A DNA stretch of 64,000 nt from JBGSKY01 sp041740995. Its GTDB lineage: Bacteria > Planctomycetota > Planctomycetia > Pirellulales > Pirellulaceae. The notes below the pieces were generated by a model, which saw nothing but the letters and a program-made list of their open reading frames with translations, was not told where the DNA came from and searched no databases. Numbering within the stretch: the stretch's first letter is position 1; each line of letters opens with the position of its first letter. Positions 1 to 8,904 of the stretch are shown piece after piece. The position numbers and the translations under genes were made by a program. The DNA is taken from the NCBI GenBank assembly GCA_041740995.1, contig JBGSKY010000254.1, positions 1-64,000 of the forward strand, read 5' to 3'.

Positions 1-727
1 GTTGCAGTATTCTCCACATGGCCTCAACATATTCGGGGGCAAACCCCCAATCGCGGCGGGCATCTAAGGAGCCCAGCGAAAGCGAATCCTGTTTGCCAAG
101 CGATATCGCCGCGGCGGCCCTGGTAATCTTGCGGGTTACAAACGATTCGCCTCGACGAGGCGATTCGTGGTTGTAGCAAATGGCATTGCAGGCAAAAAAA
201 TCGTGGGCTGAACGGTAAACGCGGACCATTTGTGTCGCAAACGCTTTGGCGACACCGTAAGGAGTCACCGGTTGCATGGGGGTCTGGTCATTTTGCGGAT
301 GAGCGGCCGGTGCACCGAATATTTCACTGCTGCTGGCGTGCAGCACTTTAGGACGCGGGTCCATGTCGCGAAGGATTTCCAGCAGCCGCAGGGTGCCCAT
401 GGCGGTGAATTCGCAAGTCGATTCGGGGATTTCGAAGCTGGCTCCAACGTGGCTTTGCCCGGCCAGATGATAGACCTCGTCAGGCGAAACTTTTTTCAGC
501 ACCCGCCGAACGGTCGTCACATCGTCGAGGTCAGCATAATGCAAAAACAATCGCGAATTATAAAGCCCTGCGTCGCCTGTTAAATGGTCCAGCCGTAACC
601 GAGCGGTATTGCTACTGCGACGCACTAAGCCATGCACCGTGTAGCCCTTGTCGATCAAGAGTTCTGCCAAATAGGATCCGTCTTGCCCAGTGATTCCGGT
701 TATCAGTGCGGTTTTCAAAAGTTGCAT
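1..727 (-). CDS. gmd: GDP-mannose 4,6-dehydratase, C-terminus beyond the window
   Basis: Converts GDP-D-mannose to GDP-4-keto-6-deoxymannose, the first step to GDP-fucose, GDP-rhamnose or GDP-perosamine in cell-surface glycan synthesis; cytoplasmic. Reading the minus strand from the ATG at 727 gives 242 codons without a stop, running off the window start. An N-terminal Rossmann motif GITGQDGSY (residues 11-19) binds NADP. SSSEIFG (132-138) holds the catalytic Ser/Glu region, and Y157-x3-K161 is the SDR catalytic pair. RRG (191-193) and RRDWG (224-228) are typical of Gmd rather than of other epimerases. It is divergent from the cysteine desulfurase, with a shared upstream region of about 125 bases. 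Only the 3' end is missing, so I see no reason to call it a pseudogene. Confidence 0.92.
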   Translation of the reverse strand, partial: MQLLKTALITGITGQDGSYLAELLIDKGYTVHGLVRRSSNTARLRLDHLTGDAGLYNSRLFLHYADLDDVTTVRRVLKKVSPDEVYHLAGQSHVGASFEIPESTCEFTAMGTLRLLEILRDMDPRPKVLHASSSEIFGAPAAHPQNDQTPMQPVTPYGVAKAFATQMVRVYRSAHDFFACNAICYNHESPRRGESFVTRKITRAAAAISLGKQDSLSLGSLDARRDWGFAPEYVEAMWRILQ

Positions 728-853
728 CGCTTGTTTCAAGTTTCGATTTGCTAAATTTAGTTCTGCCAGATCTTAGCAAAATTCACCTGTCTTGGGACAG
801 TTATTCATTGCGAAGTCTAGCGAGTTGGCCGTTTGTCGTTATCGTTAAATGTC

Positions 854-2050
854 ATGACTGAATGGATCTATCTGGACAATCACGCCACCACACGGCTCGA
901 CGATCGTGTGCTGGCGGCGATGCATCCCTATCTCACAGACGCCTATTATAATTCGGGCAGCCTAAGCCACGCAGCCGGACGCCAAATCGCTGATGACGTG
1001 GCCGCCGCTTTGACGTCGATCGCTGGCGAGTTGAATTGCGATACAGACGACGTTATCTTTACCAGCGGCGCCACCGAAGCAGCAAATTTGGCGATTTTCG
1101 GCGTCTGCCAGCACTCGCGTCAGCGGCGGCGAAAGATCGTCGCAGTTCAAACGGAACATCGCGCGGTGCTCGATCCGCTGGAAAGACTCGCCGAATCGGG
1201 ATTCGAACTGGCTTGGTTGCCGATCTATCCAAGCGGCCATAAGCTCGCGGGGCTGGTCGATTTGGACGCGGCTAATTCAATCATCGATGACCAGACCGCA
1301 CTGGTCTGCGCGATGTTGGTCAATAACGAGATCGGTGTCATCCAGCCGGTTGCCGAGCTGGCCAAGCAATGTCGTCGTGTCGGAGCGATCAGCTTCTGTG
1401 ACGCGACTGCGGGCGTTGGTCGCCTGGCCGTCGATGTGCAATCGTTGGGTGTTGATCTGCTTGGCTTCTCGGCTCATAAATTTTATGGTCCGAAGGGCTG
1501 TGGTGGACTGTACGTTCGAGGTGAAAATCGTTCACTGCGTTTGCGAGCTCAAATTGTCGGGGGTGGTCAGCAACATAACTTGCGATCGGGCACGCTCAAT
1601 GTGCCGGGGATTATCGGCATGGCGTCGGCCCTTTGCATTGCCGCTGCGGAGCGTGAGACGGAACGCGCCAGGCTAAGCCGGTTGCAACATGCGTTTCATG
1701 ATCGATTAAATGAACGGCTTGGAGATTGCATCACGTTGAACGGACCGTCGCTCGACAGCGTTAGTCAGCCAGACCGATTTCGAGTATCTGAGAATCTCAA
1801 TTATCAATGGACCAATGTCGAAGGCCAGTCGCTGATGCTGACCGTGCCGGAAATCTGCTTCAGCTCCGGCAGTGCTTGCTCGTCGGCCCAGCAATCGGTT
1901 TCACACGTGTTGACATCGATCGGCCTGAGCGTCGACCAAGCCCGCTGCTCAACGCGATTTGGGCTAGGACGCTGTACGACTGAAGCGGAAATTGAACAAG
2001 CCGTCGAGCTGCTAACCAGCGGTTACACCCAATTGCGACGAATGCTGTGA
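854..2050 (+). CDS. Cysteine desulfurase, NifS/IscS-like
   Basis: PLP enzyme that takes sulfur from L-cysteine as a persulfide for Fe-S clusters, thiamine or tRNA thiolation. The protein of 398 residues starts MTEWIYLDNHATT, the usual N-terminus of the family. An in-frame TTG at 833 would add seven residues but I prefer the ATG. The PLP lysine is in SAHKFYGPKG (Lys209) and the active-site cysteine is in SSGSACSS (Cys342). TEHRAVL carries the conserved histidine. It is convergent with thiS, whose product is a sulfur acceptor in thiamine synthesis, so a local sulfur-transfer role is plausible. The sequence alone does not separate the IscS, NifS and SufS functional classes. Confidence 0.92.
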   Translation: MTEWIYLDNHATTRLDDRVLAAMHPYLTDAYYNSGSLSHAAGRQIADDVAAALTSIAGELNCDTDDVIFTSGATEAANLAIFGVCQHSRQRRRKIVAVQTEHRAVLDPLERLAESGFELAWLPIYPSGHKLAGLVDLDAANSIIDDQTALVCAMLVNNEIGVIQPVAELAKQCRRVGAISFCDATAGVGRLAVDVQSLGVDLLGFSAHKFYGPKGCGGLYVRGENRSLRLRAQIVGGGQQHNLRSGTLNVPGIIGMASALCIAAAERETERARLSRLQHAFHDRLNERLGDCITLNGPSLDSVSQPDRFRVSENLNYQWTNVEGQSLMLTVPEICFSSGSACSSAQQSVSHVLTSIGLSVDQARCSTRFGLGRCTTEAEIEQAVELLTSGYTQLRRML

Positions 2051-2137
2051 CGCGACAGGTGAATGAACAGCATCAGCTTCATGCCGTCAAAAGCAAGCGA
2101 ATAAGCTGGGAGCACATCCCGCTTTCGTTTGCTAAAA

Positions 2138-2341
2138 TCAGCCGCCGCCGACGAAAGTTACGACTTCGATTTGGTCACCAGACTGGATTTGCACGCTTGA
2201 GAACTGCGTTCGAGCGACGATTTCTTCGTTTCGTTCGACTGCACAGAATTGCTCCGCGATGTTGTTTTCGCTGAGCAGTTGTTGGATGGTGCTACCAAGG
2301 GCAACAGAAGTTGGCTGACCGTTAAAGACAATATCGAGCAT
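2138..2341 (-). CDS. thiS: Sulfur carrier protein ThiS
   Basis: Ubiquitin-fold carrier that is adenylated and thiocarboxylated at its C-terminal glycine and donates sulfur for the thiazole ring of thiamine. The 67-residue product begins MLDIVFNGQ and ends FVGGG; the terminal Gly-Gly is the functional signature, and the length suits the family. A longer frame opens at 2380, but the extra 13 residues precede the normal beta1 strand, so the ATG at 2341 is chosen. It lies 63 bases downstream of rpsI on the same strand and may be read through from the ribosomal protein genes. MoaD-like carriers share the fold; the short length and residue pattern favour ThiS. Confidence 0.85.
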   Translation of the reverse strand: MLDIVFNGQPTSVALGSTIQQLLSENNIAEQFCAVERNEEIVARTQFSSVQIQSGDQIEVVTFVGGG

Positions 2342-2404
2342 GGAAATTGGAAGCAATTTTGCAATTGCTTCGTTTTGCAAGTTGTCGCGAAAATTTGATT
2401 CGGA

Positions 2405-2818
2405 TTAACGCTTGGAGAACTGCACGCCACGTCGAGCACCACGCAGACCGTACTTTTTGCGTTCCTTCATTCGTGAATCGCGAGTCAGATAGCCCTCGTC
2501 ACGCAGAGGTCCAAAGTTTTCGTCGTTCATGCCTACCAGAGCACGAGCGATACCCATACGAGCTGCGCCAGCTTGGCCGATCGTTCCGCCGCCGTTGCAT
2601 AAGATGGTTACGTCAATACTTTCGCGTTGGTTGACTAGGTCGAGCGTTTGGAGCACAGCGCGTCGTTCGGCGTCATTCACAAAATATTCTTCGAACGGTC
2701 GACCGTTGACAGTGATTTTACCGGTCCCTGGCTTGATTCGGCAACGAGCAACGCTCGTCTTTCGACGGCCAGTTCCGAGCGATTCACCGCTGATTCTGTC
2801 TTTTTTTGCACTGATCAT
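2405..2818 (-). CDS. rpsI: 30S ribosomal protein S9
   Basis: Small-subunit protein whose C-terminal tail reaches the P-site tRNA. The 137-residue product shows TGRRKTSVARCRIKPGTG near residue 16, NGRPFEEYF, GGGTIGQAGAARMGIARAL and the basic C-terminus ending in GVQFSKR, with the universal SKR tail. It follows rplM by 75 bases on the minus strand, the standard rplM-rpsI operon order. Confidence 0.98.
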   Translation of the reverse strand: MISAKKDRISGESLGTGRRKTSVARCRIKPGTGKITVNGRPFEEYFVNDAERRAVLQTLDLVNQRESIDVTILCNGGGTIGQAGAARMGIARALVGMNDENFGPLRDEGYLTRDSRMKERKKYGLRGARRGVQFSKR

Positions 2819-2893
2819 AATGAGGTCGATTGATGGATCGAAGACTGCAGGTTATTGAGTTTGAGAAGTGATTATTTTGCTTGAGACGGCTGA

Positions 2894-3346
2894 CTAGCTG
2901 ATTTTCTCGCCGAGCGTTAACGCTTCAGGCGTTTGAGCTTGGTGAGGGTGATCTGGACCAGCGTAGACCTTCAGTTTTTCCAGCATGTGACGGCCCAGAG
3001 CGTTCTTTGGAAGCATACGCTTGACGGCCATGGTGACCAAGTCAGTCGGCTTGCGCTCCAGTCGTTCCGCGTAGCTTTCCATTTTTTGCCGGGTGTAGCC
3101 GTTGTACCAAGCGTAATGCCGAACTTGCAGCTTATTTCCCGTCATATGGATTTTTTCCGCGTTGACGACGACGACGTAATCGCCAGTGTCGACATGCGGT
3201 GTGTAGGTCGGACGATGCTTGCCCATCAAAATGGTTGCAATATCTGACGCCAAACGTCCTAGAATGCAGTCGGTTGCATCCACCACGAACCAATTCTTCT
3301 CTAGTTCGCCAGTTTTTGCCGTGTAAGTCTTTTGGGTGGCAACCAT
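2894..3346 (-). CDS. rplM: 50S ribosomal protein L13
   Basis: Early-assembling large-subunit protein. The 150-residue product starting MVATQKTYTAK contains the L13 signature region around NWFVVDATDCILGRLASDIA, DYVVVVNAEKI and AVKRMLPKNALGRHML. The frame is open further upstream to 3409, but those 21 codons have no counterpart in L13, so the ATG at 3346 is used. First gene of rplM-rpsI, possibly with thiS. Confidence 0.97.
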   Translation of the reverse strand: MVATQKTYTAKTGELEKNWFVVDATDCILGRLASDIATILMGKHRPTYTPHVDTGDYVVVVNAEKIHMTGNKLQVRHYAWYNGYTRQKMESYAERLERKPTDLVTMAVKRMLPKNALGRHMLEKLKVYAGPDHPHQAQTPEALTLGEKIS

Positions 3347-3613
3347 GATTCTGCGAGTCTGTATCAAATAAAGGTTGAAATATTTAGTCGAAATGGGCAT
3401 TTCCAGCAATCTGGGCCCGAGAGTTTACGAGCGGTGGACCATAACTGCAAGCCGAAATTGGGTCTTGGGCACCGCAAATTTCGCACAAGGGAGTCAAATA
3501 AAGTTCCCAATCGCACGCGGGACCAAGATAATTGCAAAAGCAATCGAAAATCGAGGTTTAAAAATTCGCGCCGGCGCCGGAAATTGGCATAGATCCGATC
3601 CAGTAGGATACAT

Positions 3614-3954
3614 GCCGTCCCCGCGTGCGTTCATCCGACCGGAGCCAAAGTTTTTTGACGCTTCAAAGAGACTGATTCACCAAACGGGATGAACCCGTTG
3701 GGGTCTTTCAGTGCGGCATCGTGGTGTTAGATCACCAATCTGATTCACCCATGAGACAAGCTCATGGAGGTCTATTCGTGATTTAGATCACGAGGCTGGT
3801 TCATTAATAAGACTATCTCATCGGGGTCCAAATGCAGATTTAGGACAAGTTCCCGCCCCCGCGTGGGTTCATCCCACCGGAGCGAAGTTTCGTCAGCTAA
3901 GCTGGCCGCCGTCGCGCATCCCGCCCCCGTGTGGGTTCATCCCACCGGAGCGAA
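3614..3954. repeat. Three copies of a 35-base hairpin repeat (family 2)
   Basis: Copies at 3614-3648, 3852-3886 and 3920-3954. The last two have the form CCCGCCCCCGYGTGGG-TTCAT-CCCACCGGAGCGAA, that is, a GTGGG/CCCAC stem around a TTCAT loop, and differ by one base. The first is diverged, and two stem positions have changed on both sides (GTGCG/CCGAC), so pairing is only partly kept. The copies are interleaved with family 1; both families use a TTCAT (or ATGAA complement) core and may share an origin. Confidence 0.8.
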
Positions 3955-4078
3955 AGTTTACTGATGGATCAAGCAAGCTGATTCACCAAACGGGATAAAC
4001 CCGTTGGGGTCTTTTGGTGGAGCGTCGTGGCGTTAGCTGACGAAGCTGGTTCATTAATAAGACTAGCTCATGGGGGTC
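3672..4078. repeat. Five copies of a 33-34 base hairpin repeat (family 1)
   Basis: Copies lie at 3672-3705, 3740-3772, 3796-3828, 3978-4011 and 4046-4078. Each begins CTGATTCACC or CTGGTTCATT, continues with a short inverted repeat and closes with GGGGTC or GAGGTC. Arms differ between copies while pairing is kept: AACGGG/CCCGTT in copies 1 and 4, and CATGAG/CTCATG in copy 2. Copies 3 and 5 have a weaker pair. Several copies are preceded by a second small hairpin with a TTAG-type loop, for example CGTGAT-TTAG-ATCACG at 3777-3792. No start codon or coding frame runs through the array. Confidence 0.8.
3796..3848. repeat. 53-base direct repeat, copy 1
   Basis: Includes family-1 copy 3 and the following CCAAATGCAGATTTAGGACA. 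It matches 4046-4098 with two mismatches, so the block was duplicated more recently than the other units. Confidence 0.85.
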
Positions 4079-4098
4079 CAAATGCAGATTTAGGACAA
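4046..4098. repeat. 53-base direct repeat, copy 2
   Basis: Second copy of the block at 3796-3848, with two mismatches, both in the hairpin portion. Confidence 0.85.
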
Positions 4099-4170
4099 AC
4101 CAACATTATCAATGATGCTCCGTTTTCGTTTGATGTGCGACGCGAATCGGGAGTTATTTTGTGTCAGCCC

Positions 4171-5382
4171 CTACGGCGAGAGGAAAGGCACTGGCAAGAG
4201 GAACGCGTGTTGAACAATAACAACCGCCGAACCATCCCAGCTCGCCAAAGTTGCTAGGTACAAAAACAAAATGTAGATCGGCAAGCTGGCAATCATTAGC
4301 AGCCAAGCTGGGTAGCGATTGTACCAGGCGCGTTTTTTCGTCCGTTGCTCTGAATACCTGACGGCCCAGGCCAGCATAAATTTGGCAGGAATGTTGAACA
4401 GGACAAAGAATACGCACAACGTCCAGACCAACTGGGACGGTGGAGCTTCGATCCGCAGTAAATATAGCGGAATAGCTAAAACGACCAGCAGCAACATCGC
4501 AATCGCGTGCAGCCAAGGTGCCCGCTGGAATCCGCGCCGAACTGCGCTAATCTCGAGGAACGAGCGAAAGCGACCTGTCTGGGCGTATCGCATTTGGAGG
4601 AATGGCAAATACTGCAGCATGACCAACATCGCGATGATGCCGACGAGCGTGAGAATCGCTTTGGCACCGTCTCGCGGGGCATGAATGCCAGCCAGAATGA
4701 TCGCTCCGGGAATGATCAAGTAAATTAACGCGCCGATTGATCCAAAAAAACCTAGCTTCATCAGCGTAATAAATCGAAACTGCCCAACCACCGCTTGCAG
4801 GTTGTCAGCGGCGGTTTGCCACGTCCGGACGTGAAAAAATTCGCGGACAAAACGAACTGGAGCGGGCCAAAGGAAATGCCATAGTCGGCCGCCTCGAAGC
4901 AGCGCCCAACTGACGTAGAGACACCAAGTCACTCCGATGATCGCCGCACCGATCTGCCACCGAGACGCTAAGCTGGTATCGGGTGCAATCAGATTCGACG
5001 AAGCCGCTAAGTCGCGAACTAAGTAGACGGGGACGCTCGAAAGTGCGATCCAAAACGCGACCGTTCCAATCGATCCGGCCAACTTTAAACCGGGCAAACA
5101 TTCTCGAAATGGCCTGCCGCGCGCCCATCGTCCGGAGCTTTCGAGCAGGTAGCCGAGGCTCGCCAATTGCAAAATCGGCAAACTCGCCGCGATTGAAAGC
5201 AGTAAAACCAAGCAAGCAAACTGCCAAATCCGAACGATTGCAGCGACAAGAAACCAGAAGACCAAACCTGCCCAACGCACGAGCAAATTTGACGATCGCC
5301 GACTCACATTGGTCGCAATCAACGGACGATCGAGCGACGGGTTTTCTCGCATCGGTGCGTCGATTGCAATTTGGCCGGACAT
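4171..5382 (-). CDS. Multi-pass membrane protein of unknown function
   Basis: Product of 403 residues starting MSGQIAIDAP; the frame is open to 5457, but the upstream extension lacks any membrane-protein character. I count about seven to eight hydrophobic segments: one near residue 50 followed by one around the LLLSIAASLPILQLASLGYL region, then segments near FWIALSSVPVYLV, IGAAIIGVTWCLYVSW, the IGALIYLIIPGAIILAG stretch, LVGIIAMLVMLQYL, AIAMLLLVVLAIPLYLL, and two at the C-terminus. No catalytic motif is visible. It resembles planctomycete integral membrane proteins of the DUF4013 type, but I cannot confirm the family. Stand-alone gene; the hairpin-repeat array lies just past its 3' end. Confidence 0.7.
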   Translation of the reverse strand: MSGQIAIDAPMRENPSLDRPLIATNVSRRSSNLLVRWAGLVFWFLVAAIVRIWQFACLVLLLSIAASLPILQLASLGYLLESSGRWARGRPFRECLPGLKLAGSIGTVAFWIALSSVPVYLVRDLAASSNLIAPDTSLASRWQIGAAIIGVTWCLYVSWALLRGGRLWHFLWPAPVRFVREFFHVRTWQTAADNLQAVVGQFRFITLMKLGFFGSIGALIYLIIPGAIILAGIHAPRDGAKAILTLVGIIAMLVMLQYLPFLQMRYAQTGRFRSFLEISAVRRGFQRAPWLHAIAMLLLVVLAIPLYLLRIEAPPSQLVWTLCVFFVLFNIPAKFMLAWAVRYSEQRTKKRAWYNRYPAWLLMIASLPIYILFLYLATLASWDGSAVVIVQHAFLLPVPFLSP

Positions 5383-5401
5383 ATTCGAATACTTTTTGGA
5401 T

Positions 5402-5692
5402 CTAAAAATCGGAGGTTTGCATCGCCAGACGTTGCCGCGAAGGACAGTTGGAGCCAAGGCCCAAGTGCCCCTGACCGGTAAACTGAGATTCGCCGTTTGC
5501 AGCCCAATCTTGGTGACAAAAACGGAAAATTCGTAATTTCCCTGACCGTTTCGACCATTCCTGGCGTACTTCAGCAGTCGCCGTAATGCTTTGTTTGTAC
5601 CACAGACTAGTCTTCGGGTTGGCGACCAAGCTGTCGTCGATGCCCCGGACAGCGGAACTGTCGTCGAAAATATCGTCTTTTTTAAACGTCAA
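5402..5692 (-). CDS. Doubtful ORF or gene remnant
   Basis: A 96-codon frame with a TTG start lies in the 447-base space between the membrane protein and the metalloprotease. Its first half (DDSSAVRGIDDSLVANPK and neighbours) reads like real protein, while the second half is rich in Cys, Gln and Gly and looks random. It could be a degraded fragment. No family recognised; otherwise this intergenic stretch shows nothing. Confidence 0.25.
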   Translation of the reverse strand: MTFKKDDIFDDSSAVRGIDDSLVANPKTSLWYKQSITATAEVRQEWSKRSGKLRIFRFCHQDWAANGESQFTGQGHLGLGSNCPSRQRLAMQTSDF

Positions 5693-5829
5693 CGCGATTC
5701 GCCAACCTCATTCTGATGGACGAGCGACTTGCATTGATGAATAATATGAAAGCGGTCGGATCGTTCGCACAAGCATAGATGTTCGCACTGTGCAAAGGCC
5801 CTTATTTATCGTTTGGATGGAATTCACGT

Positions 5830-8800
5830 ATGCTCGCAAGCTTCCGCACCTTTGTCCTCGCCGCAAGTAGCCTGCCTTGCACTTTTTTATTAAGTTTTGC
5901 AATCGCGGCTGAGCCGGAATACCCGCCTTCAGAAAAGATTCTTGAGGGCTTTGAGAAGATTGAATCGAAATCACCAGACGGCCAGACGTTGGGCAATTTG
6001 TACAAGCGAGAGAGCGACTCGCAGGTCTACATTGAACTGCCGAAAGATTATGCGTCGCGAAAGTATTTTATCGCCCTGACCGTCAGCAGCGGTGATCGTT
6101 ATGCGGGGCTGCAAGCTGGTGATTATTTTGTTTACTGGCGAAAGTACAACGATCGTTTGGCTTTGATCGTTCCCAATGTTGACATCCGATCGACCGGCGA
6201 ACCGGAATCGAAATCCAGCGTCAAACGATTGTTCACTGACAAGGTTCTGGCAGATGTTCCGATCGTGTCGATGGTCCCTCGTGGCGGACCATTGATAGAT
6301 GCCGATGAGCTGTTCGTAAAGAATGCATCGACCTTTTTTGGACCATCGGTCCGTCCTTCCAATCCGCGACTGACGAGCATCATCAAAGCGAAAGCTTTCA
6401 GCAAGAACTTGGAGATCGCGTTTGAAACGGTTGGTCGCAACGGCAATTTACAAACGTTGCATTACTCGTTAAGCGAAGTGCCTGAAGAAGGCGGCTATCG
6501 ACCGCGCAAATCAGATGAACGCATTGGCTATTTCACCACCGCGTATAGCGATTTGGGCAAGTACAAGGAAGACGACGTTAAAACGCGATACATCAATCGC
6601 TGGCGTTTAGAAAAACGTGATCCGAGTTTGAAAGTCAGCCCGCCTACCAAGCCGATTCGGTTTTACATTGAACACACAACTCCGGTCCGCTATCGACGTT
6701 GGGTCAAACAAGGCGTGGAGTACTGGAACAAAGCGTTCGGGAAAGTTGGTTTCGCCGATCCGATCGAAGTCTATTATCAAGACGCATCAACTGGCGCTTA
6801 CATGGATTTGGATCCGGAAGACGTTCAGTACAACTTTATTCGATGGCTCAATAACGATGTCGGTACAGCGATAGGGCCTTCACGGGTCCATCCGCTGACG
6901 GGAGAAATTCTCGATGCGGATATCATTTTGACAGACGGTTGGATTCGACACTTCCAAGTGCAATTCGAAGAGCTAATGCCAGAAGTTGCAACGGAAGGGA
7001 TGGGACCGGAAACGCTTTCCTGGTTAGCCACGCATCCAAGTTGGGACCCTCGCTTACTGTTTGCGGCGCCGGCCAACCGGCGGCATCTCTCGTCGGTAAT
7101 CAACGCCAGCGCGGCCCAACCGATGGCAGGACATCCAACAACCAGAGTCGATGGAACACTGATTGGTGATAATGCCTTTGACGGTTTGGCAGGACGGACC
7201 AGTCAGGTCAACGGGCTTTGTTTAGCCGCGCGAGGCAAACATATGCAAATCGCGATGGGCCGAATGGCGTTTGATTTGCTGTCGATGAGCGAGCTAGCCA
7301 ATGAGTCTACGGGAGACGTATCCGCCGACGATAAAGAGGCTGAAGGAGACAAAAAACCTGAGGAAAAAGAAGCATCGAAGAATGACGGCGACAACAAGAA
7401 AGATGACGCCGATAAAAAAGAAGATGCTGACAAGAAGAACGACGTCGAGAAGAAAGATGGAGACGATGCAAGCAAGTCCGACGTAGCCGACAAGGACAAG
7501 GAAGCTGAGAAAGAAAAAGCGAAAGAGCTTGAAGAAGACAAGCTGGACGGAATGCCAGAATCGTTCATTGGACCGTTGCTCGCTGAATTAGTCGGTCACG
7601 AAGTCGGCCATACGCTTGGACTGCGACACAACTTTAAAGCGTCGAGTATTTATGAGTTAGGCAAAATCAATTCGCTCGAAATCAAGAGCGTAAAGCCGTT
7701 GGCTGGTTCGCTGATGGATTACTTGCCGATCAACATCCCGATGGAGGTTGGCGAGACTCGGGGTGATTACACCATGATCGGCATTGGACCTTACGACTAT
7801 TGGGCAATTGAATATGGATACGTGCCCGAAGAAGCAAAGCTTGAGAAGATACTGAAGCGAGTTGCTGAGCCGGAGTTACAATACGCGACGGACGAAGACA
7901 CCTACGGTCCTGATCCGCTGGCGCGTCGTTACGATTATTCAGCCGATCCGCTGGAGTATGCCAACAATCAGATTCGGATGGTCGAGAAATTTCGCAAGCG
8001 ATTGCTTGATCGCTATGTTAAGGCGGGCGATTCATGGGCCAAGGCTCGTGAAGGTTACGAGCTGACGTTGGGCATGCAAATGCAAGCCGTGCAGATGATG
8101 ACAAACTGGATCGGTGGAGCAATTGTCCATCGCGACAAGAAAGGCGACCCAGGCGATCGCCGGCCTATCGAACCGGTCAGTGCTGAAAAACAGCGGGCCG
8201 CTTTGCAGTTTGCCATCGACCATTCGTTTCGAGATGAAGCTTACGGTTTGACGCCTGAGATTCTCGAAAAAATGACGCTCGACAAATGGTGGGACGATGA
8301 ATCGAGTGTTACCAGCGATTCAACGTTCCCTGTGCACGATCGTGTGCTGAGCATGCAAGCGTCGACACTGACTATGCTTATGAATCCGACGACACTGCGA
8401 AGGGTTTTCGATAACGAGCAACTTGTTCCAGCCGAACAAGAAGCGCTTGTGCTGCCTGAGCTAATGGACAAGATCCTGGCTGAGGTTTGGAGTGAATTGG
8501 ATACCAAGCCGACTGGCGAAGTAACGGCTCGCAAGCCACGAATCAGCTCGTTGCGTCGAAACCTGCAACGCGAGCACATGGAACGATTGATCGATCTGTC
8601 GCTGCCTGATGAGGGCAATGCGGCGATGAAGCCGATCTCGACGCTGGCGGTAATGCAGCTTCGCGATATAAAACGCAAGATCGACAACTCGTTGCAATCA
8701 CGCGATGCGTTAGATTCGTATTCGTTAGCGCACTTGTCCGAAGCGGAAACGCGGATCGCCAAAGCGCTTGACGGTCAGTACATCTACAACATGCCGAGAA

Positions 8801-8904
8801 ATTTTGGTGGGGGAATGCTTCCGCTTTTTATCTTGGGTGAGGAAACCAATGGGATTCGCCAAAACTACGACCAAGCATTCCCGGCCGAATCGCCATCGCG
8901 TTAA
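5830..8904 (+). CDS. Secreted zinc metalloprotease, DUF5117/met-zincin type
   Basis: Probable secreted or periplasmic peptidase of 1024 residues. I start at the ATG at 5830, which gives a clean signal peptide (MLASFRTFVLAASSLPCTFL, then cleavage near AIAAEP); an upstream start at 5779 would put 17 residues before it. The catalytic motif HEVGHTLGLRH is at residues 590-600, the HExxHxxGxxH zinc signature of metzincins, followed by a downstream SLMDY Met-turn candidate. The N-terminal DUF5117-like part includes the region around YRRWVKQGVEYWNKAFGKVG. An acidic-basic low-complexity stretch rich in Asp, Lys and Glu (about residues 495-573) sits immediately before the zinc site. The C-terminal third is helical and ends with NMPRNFGGGMLPLF. 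Substrate unknown. Confidence 0.9.
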   Translation: MLASFRTFVLAASSLPCTFLLSFAIAAEPEYPPSEKILEGFEKIESKSPDGQTLGNLYKRESDSQVYIELPKDYASRKYFIALTVSSGDRYAGLQAGDYFVYWRKYNDRLALIVPNVDIRSTGEPESKSSVKRLFTDKVLADVPIVSMVPRGGPLIDADELFVKNASTFFGPSVRPSNPRLTSIIKAKAFSKNLEIAFETVGRNGNLQTLHYSLSEVPEEGGYRPRKSDERIGYFTTAYSDLGKYKEDDVKTRYINRWRLEKRDPSLKVSPPTKPIRFYIEHTTPVRYRRWVKQGVEYWNKAFGKVGFADPIEVYYQDASTGAYMDLDPEDVQYNFIRWLNNDVGTAIGPSRVHPLTGEILDADIILTDGWIRHFQVQFEELMPEVATEGMGPETLSWLATHPSWDPRLLFAAPANRRHLSSVINASAAQPMAGHPTTRVDGTLIGDNAFDGLAGRTSQVNGLCLAARGKHMQIAMGRMAFDLLSMSELANESTGDVSADDKEAEGDKKPEEKEASKNDGDNKKDDADKKEDADKKNDVEKKDGDDASKSDVADKDKEAEKEKAKELEEDKLDGMPESFIGPLLAELVGHEVGHTLGLRHNFKASSIYELGKINSLEIKSVKPLAGSLMDYLPINIPMEVGETRGDYTMIGIGPYDYWAIEYGYVPEEAKLEKILKRVAEPELQYATDEDTYGPDPLARRYDYSADPLEYANNQIRMVEKFRKRLLDRYVKAGDSWAKAREGYELTLGMQMQAVQMMTNWIGGAIVHRDKKGDPGDRRPIEPVSAEKQRAALQFAIDHSFRDEAYGLTPEILEKMTLDKWWDDESSVTSDSTFPVHDRVLSMQASTLTMLMNPTTLRRVFDNEQLVPAEQEALVLPELMDKILAEVWSELDTKPTGEVTARKPRISSLRRNLQREHMERLIDLSLPDEGNAAMKPISTLAVMQLRDIKRKIDNSLQSRDALDSYSLAHLSEAETRIAKALDGQYIYNMPRNFGGGMLPLFILGEETNGIRQNYDQAFPAESPSR

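Noticed and set aside
230..583. Plus-strand open frame of 117 codons inside the first 730 bases
   Set aside because: It is antisense to gmd, whose minus-strand frame carries all motifs of the family.
3614..4078. CRISPR array
   Set aside because: Units differ in sequence, spacing varies, spacers are not unique-length segments, and no cas gene is near.
4027..4257. Plus-strand 76-codon frame over the last hairpin repeat
   Set aside because: Half of it is the repeat and the rest is antisense to the membrane protein; no protein-like pattern.
7203..7568. Ser-rich minus-strand frame in the metalloprotease gene
   Set aside because: It is the antisense shadow of the Asp/Lys-rich insert; AAG/GAC codons read backwards as Ser/Leu/Phe.
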